Shown piece by piece: positions 32,581 through 38,901 of a stretch of DNA of 64,000 nt. The number at the start of each line of letters is the position of its first letter. Position 1 is the first letter of the stretch. The stretch is from Lachnotalea glycerini (GTDB lineage Bacteria > Bacillota > Clostridia > Lachnospirales > Lachnospiraceae). Made by a program: the position numbers and the translations under genes. The DNA is taken from the NCBI RefSeq assembly GCF_003201285.1, contig NZ_QICS01000008.1:115566-179565 (forward strand), read 5' to 3'. Below the pieces are notes generated by a model. It was not told the origin of the DNA. It did not search any database and worked only from the letters and a program-made list of their open reading frames with translations.

Positions 32581-33149
32581 ATGTGGGATCCAACTACAAT
32601 TTTTTGGACAATTATTGGTGCGTTTATAGGTTTTGTTTTAGGCTTAATTGTAACAATATTTTTACGAATAAGAGATAATAATTTTGATAAAATTGATTAT
32701 ATGAAAGCTATAAATGATTATGCAAATAAAGTATTTAACGAATTAATGACTAAATCAATTGAAAAGAAAAGAATGATAGGGTAAATAGCGTTAGACGCAT
32801 AAAAGATGCTACTTATAATTTTCCTTCCAAAAGTGAAAGAATTAAGCTAAGCAAATGCCAGGGTATTATAATAACAGAAATAAATAATCATAGAAAAGAC
32901 ATAATAAATTTGCTTGACAAATATCTAATATTAGATGATAGTATAAATATTTTAGTTAGAAATGGAGAAGATAGAAGAAAGTTTATTGAAAAGGAAAAAG
33001 AACAAATAACCATATATAAGCAAATTATATCTGAATCAATAAAGTGGTGTAAATTAAAAGACAAAACTAATATTCCTCCAAAACGAACATATAAGTTTTA
33101 TTTAAATAAATTTAAGCGCTTGTTTAGAAAAAAGAAAAGGCAGCCATAA
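32581..33149 (+). pseudogene. Membrane-anchored protein with internal frameshift
   Basis: ATG 32581 (GGGAGG upstream) gives an N-terminal span (FWTIIGAFIGFVLGLIVTIF) and ends at TAA 32782 after EKKRMIG. Shifting -1 around the A-rich 32761-32772 gives KNDRVNSVRRIKDATYNF and an open frame to 33149 ending in a basic tail (RLFRKKKRQP). The whole would be about 189 residues. A mutation, sequencing indel or programmed slip at the A-runs are all possible. Confidence 0.55.
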
Positions 33150-33155
33150 GCTACC

Positions 33156-33335
33156 TTAATCCCTGCATAATTCATCAAGTGTAACGTGCAAGGCATCCGC
33201 CAGTTTTAAAGCGGTATCAACCTTGCAATTATTATTTTTCTCTATGTCTTGGATCGTGCGTCTTGGTACTCCACTTAATTCGACTAGTTGAGGTACAGAA
33301 AGCCCCTTGCTAGTCCTTATTTCTTTTAATTTCAC
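33156..33335 (-). CDS. XRE-family HTH regulator
   Basis: A 59-residue single HTH domain: KLKEIRTSKGLSVPQLVELSG, VPRRTIQDIEKN, then DALHVTLDELCRD. GTG 33335 has GGAGG at a better distance than the ATG 6 bp upstream. Co-transcribed leftward with a small membrane protein that overlaps its start. Confidence 0.8.
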   Translation of the reverse strand: MKLKEIRTSKGLSVPQLVELSGVPRRTIQDIEKNNNCKVDTALKLADALHVTLDELCRD

Positions 33336-33486
33336 GTCCATACCTCCATAGTTTAGGAATAACATCAATTAGCATAAAAATTGACGCTAGAATGGCAAAT
33401 ACGCAGGAGTAAACAGTCCAGTCAGTAGTAATCGCCAGTATCAAAGCAAATATTAAAAATAGTGTTTCAAACGATAGTTTTTTCAT
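33310..33486 (-). CDS. Small two-span membrane protein
   Basis: A 58-residue protein from ATG 33486 with two hydrophobic spans (ETLFLIFALILAITTDWTVY and SCVFAILASIFMLIDVIP) and a basic tail; its 3' end overlaps the downstream XRE gene. The ribosome site is weak. A toxin or inhibitor paired with the XRE protein is conceivable. Confidence 0.5.
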   Translation of the reverse strand: MKKLSFETLFLIFALILAITTDWTVYSCVFAILASIFMLIDVIPKLWRYGREIKRNKD

Positions 33487-33549
33487 TTTACAATTTAAAT
33501 CCAATGTGGTAATATTATTTTAGGTAGGGGAGATTTCTCTCCCCTGTGA

Positions 33550-33665
33550 CTATTTGAAAGCTTTTACTAACTCTGCGATTGCAGTAATTAAAGCGGCGGT
33601 GGCGACCATGGCTTTAATGATAAAGTTGATAGCTTTTCTTTTTTCCTCTTTTGTTTCTTACCCAC
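33550..33665 (-). pseudogene. Small basic/hydrophobic peptide gene, frame broken
   Basis: Behind AAAGGAG, GTG 33665 begins VGKKQKRKKEK; after a shift at the run of six A the other frame reads KAINFIIKAMVATAALITAIA and ends LVKAFK at TAG 33552-33550. Joined, this is a 38-residue basic-plus-hydrophobic peptide. Its own strong promoter (33697-33725) supports a real gene. Confidence 0.4.
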
Positions 33666-33696
33666 TGGATTGTTCTCCTTTCTTTAAGATAAGTTA

Positions 33697-33725
33697 ATTA
33701 TATCACTTTTAAAAGTTACAGTCAA
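33697..33725 (-). promoter_or_regulatory. Leftward promoter with operator in its spacer
   Basis: Minus strand TTGACT (33725-33720), 17 bp, TATAAT (33702-33697). The spacer contains the operator-like sequence 33702-33719. Confidence 0.7.
33702..33719. promoter_or_regulatory. Second-module operator A
   Basis: ATCACTTTTAAAAGTTAC, related to 34040-34057 and 34072-34089 (consensus ATCACTTTTTAAAGTKAT). Confidence 0.6.
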
Positions 33726-33728
33726 GTA

Positions 33729-33971
33729 TTAATTGAAATATTTAAAGAGTTCTTCTCTTTCTTTTTCATCTTCCTCGTATACAATTAAATCCTTCGGTTG
33801 TAAATCCAAAATAGCGCAAATTCTGTTTATAGTTTCAAGTGATATATTTGTATCTTCATTTTTAATTTTCTTTAAAGTATCTTGGCTTAGTATCTTTGTT
33901 CTTTTTGCAATGTACATATTTATCCCTGCACGTTCCAAAGCATCAGCGACATTTATTTTATATTTTATCAT
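33729..33971 (-). CDS. Second CI-like repressor (XRE HTH)
   Basis: An 80-residue HTH protein: NVADALERAGINMYIAKRT, LSQDTLKKIKNEDTNISLETI, then RICAILDLQPKDLIVYEED. It is the size of compact Cro/CI regulators. It is flanked by three copies of an 18-bp palindromic operator placed in the promoters on both sides, so it probably controls the small peptide gene, itself and the rightward transcript at 34131. AGGAGGC precedes the ATG. Confidence 0.8.
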   Translation of the reverse strand: MIKYKINVADALERAGINMYIAKRTKILSQDTLKKIKNEDTNISLETINRICAILDLQPKDLIVYEEDEKEREELFKYFN

Positions 33972-34004
33972 TGTTCAAGCCTCCTATTGATTTCATCTAA
34001 ATAC

Positions 34005-34033
34005 AACATACTACACATATAAAAACAAGTCAA
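34005..34033 (-). promoter_or_regulatory. Leftward promoter of the second repressor
   Basis: Minus strand TTGACT (34033-34028), 17-bp spacer, TATGTT (34010-34005), about 35 bp upstream of the repressor ATG. Confidence 0.65.
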
Positions 34034-34039
34034 TAAAAT

Positions 34040-34057
34040 ATCACTAAAAAAAGTTAT
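34040..34057. promoter_or_regulatory. Second-module operator B
   Basis: ATCACTAAAAAAAGTTAT, imperfect copy of the 34072-34089 palindrome, between the two divergent promoters. Confidence 0.55.
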
Positions 34058-34065
34058 AAATAGTA

Positions 34066-34094
34066 TTGACAATCACTTTTTAAAGTGATAATAT
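34066..34094 (+). promoter_or_regulatory. Rightward promoter of the second module
   Basis: TTGACA (34066-34071), 17-bp spacer, TAATAT (34089-34094); the spacer is the operator 34072-34089. Confidence 0.75.
34072..34089. promoter_or_regulatory. Second-module operator C
   Basis: ATCACTTT-TT-AAAGTGAT, 8-bp perfect arms filling the promoter spacer. Confidence 0.7.
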
Positions 34095-34130
34095 AAGTAT
34101 AACAAATAAAGAAATCGGAGGTAAGTAGAA

Positions 34131-34379
34131 ATGAAAAAGACAAAGAATATAAAAGTTGAATGGTGCGAGAATTTTATAAAATCAACATTTGGAAAAATTC
34201 CAAAGTTCGCAAAAGGAATTGAAACAAATTGTTTCTTTGAAATGGCTGAAAAATCGGGTCTTTACATAAAAGGAACTTACGGCAGTTCAATGTCGAAAGC
34301 ACTTGAAAATATTGCAGAGGTAAAAATAGTTCAAGATGATAACGGGAATTATATGTATTCCACGTTCTACATGAAATAG
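34131..34379 (+). CDS. Hypothetical protein upstream of the ribozyme
   Basis: An 82-residue protein behind GGAGG, first gene of the operator-controlled rightward transcript. Pattern GTYGSSMSKALENIAEVKIVQDDNG is not recognised. Its stop codon lies 4 bp before the hammerhead-like RNA, so ribozyme cleavage would give its mRNA a defined 3' end. Confidence 0.65.
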   Translation: MKKTKNIKVEWCENFIKSTFGKIPKFAKGIETNCFFEMAEKSGLYIKGTYGSSMSKALENIAEVKIVQDDNGNYMYSTFYMK

Positions 34380-34383
34380 AGAA

Positions 34384-34448
34384 GAGTCGAAACACTCTTA
34401 TGAGCGTCAGCCGAGGACTAGCCGCCCGGCTCTGATGAAGATAGGCTA
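34384..34448 (+). ncRNA. Type II hammerhead-like self-cleaving ribozyme
   Basis: The conserved core is present in type II order: CGAAAC (34388-34393), stem III (ACACTC / GAGCGT, 34392-34407, one A-C mismatch, 4-nt loop), GTC cleavage triplet (34406-34408), stem I (AGCCG 34409-34413 / CGGCT 34427-34431), then CTGATGA (34432-34438). Stem I loop TAGCC (34419-34423) can pair with GGCTA (34444-34448), a loop-loop pseudoknot of the kind known for bacterial type II hammerheads. Stem II is minimal (GTC 34386-34388 with GAT 34440-34442, with A34439 bulged), which is the weakest point. Predicted cleavage is after C34408. Confidence 0.72.
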
Positions 34449-34458
34449 AATAATAAAA

Positions 34459-34492
34459 GCTGATCACACCGCTACCAACGAACATGACCAGC
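34459..34492 (+). other. Hairpin downstream of the ribozyme
   Basis: GCTGATCA ... TGACCAGC, an 8-bp stem with one G-U pair and an 18-nt loop rich in C and A. It may protect the 5' end of the cleaved downstream RNA. Confidence 0.5.
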
Positions 34493-34550
34493 ACCCAAAT
34501 AAGAAAGGCAAGGCTATTATATAATAGATAGCTGAAAAAGGTAAAGGATT

Positions 34551-34766
34551 ATGGAAAATAAAGTATATGATGATTTTGAGGGAACTAAGAAAGAGCTACA
34601 CAAAATTGTAGACTACATAGCTTTTGACTGTAGCGTTGGTATTTGGGGAAAAGTTGATTTTGCAGTTGATAAAAAAGAATTTACTAAGATATTATGTGAG
34701 GCATTAACAAGAAATGTGGTTGTAAGCGAAATCGTTGATATGATGAATCATGTTTACAATGAATAA
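34551..34766 (+). CDS. Hypothetical protein downstream of the ribozyme
   Basis: A 71-residue protein (FEGTKKELHKIVDYIAFDC, then KKEFTKILCEALTRN). The ribosome site is weak (AAAGGT 10 bp upstream). Function unknown. It ends the operator-controlled transcript, followed by a strong terminator. Confidence 0.6.
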   Translation: MENKVYDDFEGTKKELHKIVDYIAFDCSVGIWGKVDFAVDKKEFTKILCEALTRNVVVSEIVDMMNHVYNE

Positions 34767-34776
34767 AAATTTTACT

Positions 34777-34809
34777 AAAGCGCTTAGAATTATTTCTAGG
34801 TGCTTTTTT
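34777..34809 (+). terminator. Intrinsic terminator
   Basis: AAAGCGCTTAGAA / TTCTAGGTGCTTT, 13-bp stem with two G-U pairs, 4-nt loop, then TTT. Confidence 0.88.
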
Positions 34810-34931
34810 AAGAAGAACATATTAATATTTAAAATGCTGGAAAGCCGCTGTTGACAATTAAATTTAAATATTGCACACTATAATTAACTTTGTATTAACA
34901 ATAATATCATATAGGAAGGAATTAAATTACA

Positions 34932-35393
34932 ATGAGAAGAATTTATAAGGGATATACAGATATTAAAGAAGGACTATTTGAAGAAGGAATGCATTTTACA
35001 ACAGATTATTTTGATACAATAGAAGAACTGATTGAGGATGATGATAGGGTTGGGATATTTTTTGAAAGTCAAAATAAACTATTAAATGATGATACAGTTT
35101 TAGATCTGGAAAAAATTAAATTATTATCTGATGAAAAGTTGCAGCAACTTCTTGATGAATACAATAAAGATAACGAATTGGGGAGGTATCATAAACTAAC
35201 TAATATTGACAATACATGTTTACTTCTAACCAAAAGCGCTGAAGAAATTGAACGATATTTAAAAAGTTGCGGAATAAAAATTGAAGGAACAGGTTTTGAT
35301 TTTACTATGAGAAGTGATAGAGTCTATTCACTTACGGATGAAGAAGATTTTAAGGTAAGGCAATACATAGAGAAGATGATAAAAAATGAATAA
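34932..35393 (+). CDS. Hypothetical acidic protein
   Basis: A 153-residue protein in its own transcription unit, with GGAAGGA upstream and a terminator after. Pattern TIEELIEDDDRVGIFFESQN and CLLLTKSAEEIERYLKSCGIKIEG. A TTGACA lies at 34851 and a TATAAT at 34879, but 22 bp apart, so the promoter is unclear. Function unknown. Confidence 0.6.
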   Translation: MRRIYKGYTDIKEGLFEEGMHFTTDYFDTIEELIEDDDRVGIFFESQNKLLNDDTVLDLEKIKLLSDEKLQQLLDEYNKDNELGRYHKLTNIDNTCLLLTKSAEEIERYLKSCGIKIEGTGFDFTMRSDRVYSLTDEEDFKVRQYIEKMIKNE

Positions 35394-35440
35394 TACTTAA
35401 AATTATCGTATTCATAATTGGATGCGGTATTTTTTTAGTT
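35391..35440 (+). terminator. Intrinsic terminator
   Basis: Nested hairpin with core AATTAT-CGTATTC-ATAATT and outer AATAC/GTATT, followed by seven T. The remaining gap to 35595 is AT-rich without a gene. Confidence 0.65.
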
Positions 35441-35545
35441 GTTCACCATATTCACTCATGAAAATAATTAATAAATATGGTGATATATAATTAGTAATTC
35501 TTATTAAATGAATAAAATAAATATTTTAAAATATAAATAAATTTA

Positions 35546-35574
35546 TTGTAAATGGCAAGTATATACTTTATAAT
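35546..35574 (+). promoter_or_regulatory. Promoter with palindromic operator
   Basis: TTGTAA (35546-35551), 17-bp spacer, TATAAT (35569-35574). The spacer ends with the 12-bp perfect palindrome AAGTATATACTT (35557-35568), a likely operator for the XRE gene just downstream. Confidence 0.65.
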
Positions 35575-35595
35575 AAAATAGAGCGAGGTGATATC

Positions 35596-35802
35596 ATGGG
35601 AATGGCAGAAGAGATAAGAATTTTGTTGGTTAAAAATAGTAACATGTCTGTATCGGCATTGGCTAAATTATTAGAGACTACACCACAAAATTTAAATTAT
35701 AAATTAAAATACGATGATTTCAGAGAATCAGAATTACGGAAGATAGCTGATTTGTTAGGGTATGAACTTAAAATAGGGTTTGTAAAAAAGAAAGTGAGGT
35801 GA
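35596..35802 (+). CDS. XRE-family regulator of the second replication cassette
   Basis: A 68-residue HTH protein (EEIRILLVKNSNMSVSALAKLLE, TTPQNLNYKLKYDDF, ELRKIADLLGYELKI). GAGGTGAT precedes the ATG. Four bp before the O-like initiator, so the two are one operon; it may autoregulate at 35557-35568. Confidence 0.8.
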   Translation: MGMAEEIRILLVKNSNMSVSALAKLLETTPQNLNYKLKYDDFRESELRKIADLLGYELKIGFVKKKVR

Positions 35803-35806
35803 TACC

Positions 35807-36736
35807 ATGGCAAATCCACAAAAAGAAAATGGATATACTCCGGTTGCAAATGAGCTGCTAGAGCATGTTTATAAGTTGAAACTGAATGGTACGCAGTTTA
35901 AAATTATTTTAGCATTATGGCGGTATACATACGGATTCAGCAGAAAAGAAGCCGAGATATCAGATTCTTTTATAGCTAAAGCAGTCAGTTCTACCAGACA
36001 GGTGATTAACAAAGAAATTAACAACTTAATAGATTGTAACATGATTCAAGTAATAAGAGCATCAACTTTTACTAGTCCACGTACTTTGAAATTTAATAAA
36101 AATTACAATGAGTGGAGTGTAGATGTATTAGACGCATGCAAAACGATAACAGGCATGCAATTAGATGCATGTACAGGCACGCAATCACATGCATGTAGTA
36201 GCATGCAATTAGATGCATGTACAGGCACGCAATCACATGCACAAGATAAACAAGATATAAAACAAGATATAAAACAAAATATATATTGTGTTTTTGCAGG
36301 AAAGGATGATGAAAAAATGGAAATGAAGCGATACAATCCAAATCACGAAGATGATTATGATAAGACTCAAATTGGATGGTGGAAATTTTATCGTTACTTT
36401 GAGGATGAAGAGCTGAACGATTTATTTATAAAGTTGCTTGATATGACAGAGGAACAGAGCAACGGTTTTGTTGACGGAATTGGTGAAGTGTATGCTATGA
36501 TTGAAGCTAATACAGTAAATGAAAAATACGACCTTGGAGAAGTTTTGGATATGTCTGACGAGGAATTTAGAAAATTAGATGTTGAAAAGCAAGTAGCATT
36601 TAATAATATGCCAGTAATTGAAGATAATACAGTCGAACTAAAGAATATTCTTAGAGAGGGTATTTATAAAAAAGATATTAAGATAATTAATAAATATCTG
36701 GGGATTGACAATCTTGTAAGTACTGTTGTATTATAA
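35807..36736 (+). CDS. Lambda O-like replication initiator
   Basis: A 309-residue protein. Residues 1-105 form the winged-helix of phage replication protein O (NGYTPVANELLEHVYKLKLNG, FKIILALWRYTYGFSRKEAEIS, ISDSFIAKAV). Residues 110-145 are a duplicated block (MQLDACTGTQSHA twice) encoded by two 41-bp DNA repeats. The C-terminal half is acidic and probably recruits the helicase loader or helicase. As in lambda, the origin appears to lie inside the gene. Confidence 0.82.
   Translation: MANPQKENGYTPVANELLEHVYKLKLNGTQFKIILALWRYTYGFSRKEAEISDSFIAKAVSSTRQVINKEINNLIDCNMIQVIRASTFTSPRTLKFNKNYNEWSVDVLDACKTITGMQLDACTGTQSHACSSMQLDACTGTQSHAQDKQDIKQDIKQNIYCVFAGKDDEKMEMKRYNPNHEDDYDKTQIGWWKFYRYFEDEELNDLFIKLLDMTEEQSNGFVDGIGEVYAMIEANTVNEKYDLGEVLDMSDEEFRKLDVEKQVAFNNMPVIEDNTVELKNILREGIYKKDIKIINKYLGIDNLVSTVVL
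36153..36241. repeat. Two 41-bp iterons, candidate replication origin
   Basis: Perfect direct repeats at 36153-36193 and 36201-36241 (period 48 bp), starting GCATGCAATTAGATGCATG and each containing several GCATG/CATGC palindromes. The flanks (a GCATGC at 36134 and AT-rich DNA with GATATAAAACAA repeats just after) match initiator-binding iterons beside an unwinding region. Confidence 0.7.
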
Positions 36737-36769
36737 AGACAATTAAATAAACTTTTTGAGACTATAAGG

Positions 36770-36855
36770 CTCAAACACGAACGAGGGAATACGGAGAATT
36801 ACATAGCAAGATCAAGTGCTATATCCGGTTCGCTTTTTGCGTGTTTGGGTCTTTT
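36770..36855 (+). other. Structured RNA-like intergenic element ending in U-run
   Basis: CTCAAACACG (36770-36779) pairs with CGTGTTTGGG (36840-36849), enclosing a second hairpin ATAGCA/TGCTAT (36803-36822) and possible GAAC/GTTC pairing; TCTTTTT follows. It is either an elaborate terminator or a small structured RNA between the initiator gene and the packaging genes. Confidence 0.5.
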
Positions 36856-36889
36856 TGTTGTTTGAAAATAGATTGTGAGGTGAGGAATT

Positions 36890-37135
36890 GTGCTAGAGGT
36901 AAAATCAGAAAACGGAATAGTTGAAATTATGCAGATGGACGGAAGAGAAAAGACAATTGTAGCGGATGTTGGAGCGATAGCAAATAAAGTTCTTCTCTTG
37001 GCTGCTAACGAGGGTTCAAAGACGAAAGAGGAAGTATACATCCGCTACGGAGTATTAGCAAGACAGCTTGTAAATTACATAGATAAGACAGTAAATAACA
37101 TTGATAAATTAGGAGGAAAGCAAGATGCAGAATAA
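36890..37135 (+). CDS. Hypothetical phage protein
   Basis: An 81-residue protein from GTG 36890 (GTGAGG upstream); helical, with EIMQMDGREKTIVADVGAI. It overlaps the next gene by 11 bp. Common preceding terminase genes; function unknown. Confidence 0.6.
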   Translation: MLEVKSENGIVEIMQMDGREKTIVADVGAIANKVLLLAANEGSKTKEEVYIRYGVLARQLVNYIDKTVNNIDKLGGKQDAE

Positions 37136-37343
37136 AATTTATGGAATATGCAGAAATGTTCTAAAAATAACAGATGAGGAAATTGCAGAAGTTAAAGAAG
37201 TATATGAGGAACAATTAAATTATATATCACCTCTCAAGATGGCTACTACAGGTAAACAGCGTGAGTTAGGGGAACATAATAAACAAGTATTAGAAAAACT
37301 TTTAGAGCTTAAAGTTATACTGGAAAACGGAGCACAAAATTAA
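37125..37343 (+). CDS. Hypothetical phage protein
   Basis: A 72-residue helical protein (VLKITDEEIAEVKEVYEEQLN, HNKQVLEKLLELKVI) behind AGGAGG, coupled to the upstream gene. No family recognised. Confidence 0.6.
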   Translation: MQNKIYGICRNVLKITDEEIAEVKEVYEEQLNYISPLKMATTGKQRELGEHNKQVLEKLLELKVILENGAQN

Positions 37344-37409
37344 TTATTACAAAGAGCGGAACTATTAATATATTTATTATTTTTTTATAGCATTGAGGTG
37401 AGTAAGAGT

Positions 37410-37988
37410 ATGAGTAATACAAAGAGTAGTGGTATTGAAGATAATATAAAAGACATTGTTAAGAGTACAGTTAAAAACCCTAATCCTGTTAATATGTCTA
37501 TTAAAGAAACTGATTCAGAGAAAGCAAAGATTAAAGCGGATCTATTTAACCGTCTATGGAATATCACAAGTAAGAGAGGCGTACCAAAGTTTGAGAGTAC
37601 GGAAGAAGCTGCCTTTTTGATTGAAGAGTATTTCAAGGACTGTGCAGAAGCCAACCTTAGACCGACTATAAGAGGACTAGCTGCAAGCCTTGGAACTGTC
37701 TATAGTACTCTTAATGACTGGGAGAATGGAGCAAGAGACGGAAAACTGGGTAATGCTTATTCGGCATTGATTAAAAAAGCCAAGCAATTTATAGCGGAAT
37801 ATGATGAACTTTTGGCAGTAGAAGGAGTGGATAATCCAATCCTTTACATGTTTCGAGCAAAGAACTATTATGGCATGCAGGATAAGCAGGATATCACGAT
37901 TACACCAAATAATAACCTAGAAGCAGGTCATACACCTGACGAGATAGCAAAACAGATTGAGAGCGACATACCAATTGACATGGAATAA
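37410..37988 (+). CDS. terS: Small terminase-like DNA-packaging protein
   Basis: A 192-residue protein from ATG 37410 (GAGGTG upstream). The core FESTEEAAFLIEEYFKDC, then RPTIRGLAASLGTVYSTLNDW is the HTH of clostridial small terminases, with FRAKNYYGMQDKQDI and an acidic tail that would contact the large subunit. It recognises the packaging site. It is 5.7 kb from the large terminase, separated by a recombinase and accessory genes, an unusual split. Confidence 0.75.
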   Translation: MSNTKSSGIEDNIKDIVKSTVKNPNPVNMSIKETDSEKAKIKADLFNRLWNITSKRGVPKFESTEEAAFLIEEYFKDCAEANLRPTIRGLAASLGTVYSTLNDWENGARDGKLGNAYSALIKKAKQFIAEYDELLAVEGVDNPILYMFRAKNYYGMQDKQDITITPNNNLEAGHTPDEIAKQIESDIPIDME

Positions 37989-38036
37989 GGCATTAAAATA
38001 GCACCAAGCGAATGCCTGATGCTTTGGAGTTAGTGC

Positions 38037-38597
38037 TTAGTTGTTTGTTTCGTGTTCCTTGATAAGTTTATCCAGTGTTGGGCGAGTGATATTAAGTTCA
38101 GTGGCTAATTGAACCTTGTTAATTTCACGGTTCTTATATCGCTTGTACTGTTCGTCAAAGCCTTGTATTTCTTTAGCTTGCCGTCCTTTGAATTTGCCTT
38201 GTAACTTAGCTATTGCGATTCCCTCACGCTGACGCTCCAACAAGTTTGTACGCTCAAATTCGTTGATAGCACCAATCATTGTAAGCATAAGTTTTCCAGT
38301 TGGTGTACTGGTGTCAAGATTTTCTTTGTTGCTTACAAGATTAACACCTTTTGCATTAAGCATCTCGACTATGTCAAGCAAGTCCTTAGTGCTACGAGCA
38401 AGACGGCTAAAGTCATGTACATAGATTGAATCACCCTCACGAGCGAACTCTAACATAGCCTGCAACTGTATGCGCTTGGTGTCCTTAGCTGATACCTTTT
38501 CCGTAAACCATTTATCAATATTATGTTTGTTTAAAGCTTCAACCTGTCGTGCTTCGTTTTGTTCTACTGTAGATACTCTAACATATGCGATATTCAT
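38037..38597 (-). CDS. Serine recombinase (resolvase/invertase)
   Basis: A 186-residue small serine recombinase: catalytic YVRVS (Ser9), YVHDFSRLARSTKDLL, LMLTMIGAINEFERTNLLERQREGIAIAK, and a C-terminal HTH (NKVQLATELNITRPTLDKLI). Too short for a large serine integrase; resolvase or invertase activity is expected. Leftward, against its neighbours, between the terminase subunit genes. No invertible fibre segment is evident nearby. Confidence 0.92.
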   Translation of the reverse strand: MNIAYVRVSTVEQNEARQVEALNKHNIDKWFTEKVSAKDTKRIQLQAMLEFAREGDSIYVHDFSRLARSTKDLLDIVEMLNAKGVNLVSNKENLDTSTPTGKLMLTMIGAINEFERTNLLERQREGIAIAKLQGKFKGRQAKEIQGFDEQYKRYKNREINKVQLATELNITRPTLDKLIKEHETNN

Positions 38598-38644
38598 TAT
38601 ATCAATCCTTTCCGTATGTGTTTGTTATGGATATTATAACATAA

Positions 38645-38714
38645 TGTAAAGTATAAGTCTATAACTACGTTTACAAAATGTAAAATAAACATGTAAAACA
38701 ACCTATATTTTACA
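38645..38714. repeat. Cluster of TTTACA/TGTAAA motifs (candidate recombination site)
   Basis: TGTAAA at 38645, TTTACA at 38670, TGTAAA at 38679 and 38692, and TTTACA at 38709 lie within 70 bp directly upstream of the recombinase gene. The alternating orientation resembles res sub-sites or an autoregulatory operator. Confidence 0.5.
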
Positions 38715-38779
38715 ATAAATGAAGTGTTTCAAGTGTTAAATTAGAGTAGGGTCTATTTTTGCAACAAAGCATAAAGTAT

Positions 38780-38870
38780 TTTTACAGAAAGACCGGTACG
38801 GGGGTCTGTGTGGAAAGTGCCGCAGAGGGGTAGTGAGTCCCCGAAATTCCCCCCAAAAACAAAAAGACCT
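38780..38870. other. GC-rich intergenic segment, possible packaging site
   Basis: The rest of the 304-bp gap becomes strikingly GC-rich here, with AGACC/GGTCT (38790-38806), GGGG/CCCC (38827-38842) and a C-run (38850-38854). Position after terS and base composition suggest a cos or pac region; no defined cleavage site can be named. Confidence 0.35.
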
Positions 38871-38901
38871 TTTCTAGCCAAACAACAGAAAGTAGGTATC
38901 T

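Noticed and set aside
33527..33544. GGGGAGA/TCTCCCC hairpin as a terminator
   Set aside because: Good stem but no U-run on either side.
34851..34884. Promoter TTGACA ... TATAAT upstream of 34932
   Set aside because: Spacer is 22 bp, too long for a normal sigma-A promoter.
36153..36241. Short CRISPR array
   Set aside because: Only two copies with a 7-bp spacer, inside a coding sequence, with no cas genes; they fit iterons.
38037..38597. Phage integrase
   Set aside because: At 186 residues it lacks the large C-terminal domain of serine integrases; only resolvase/invertase activity is supportable.
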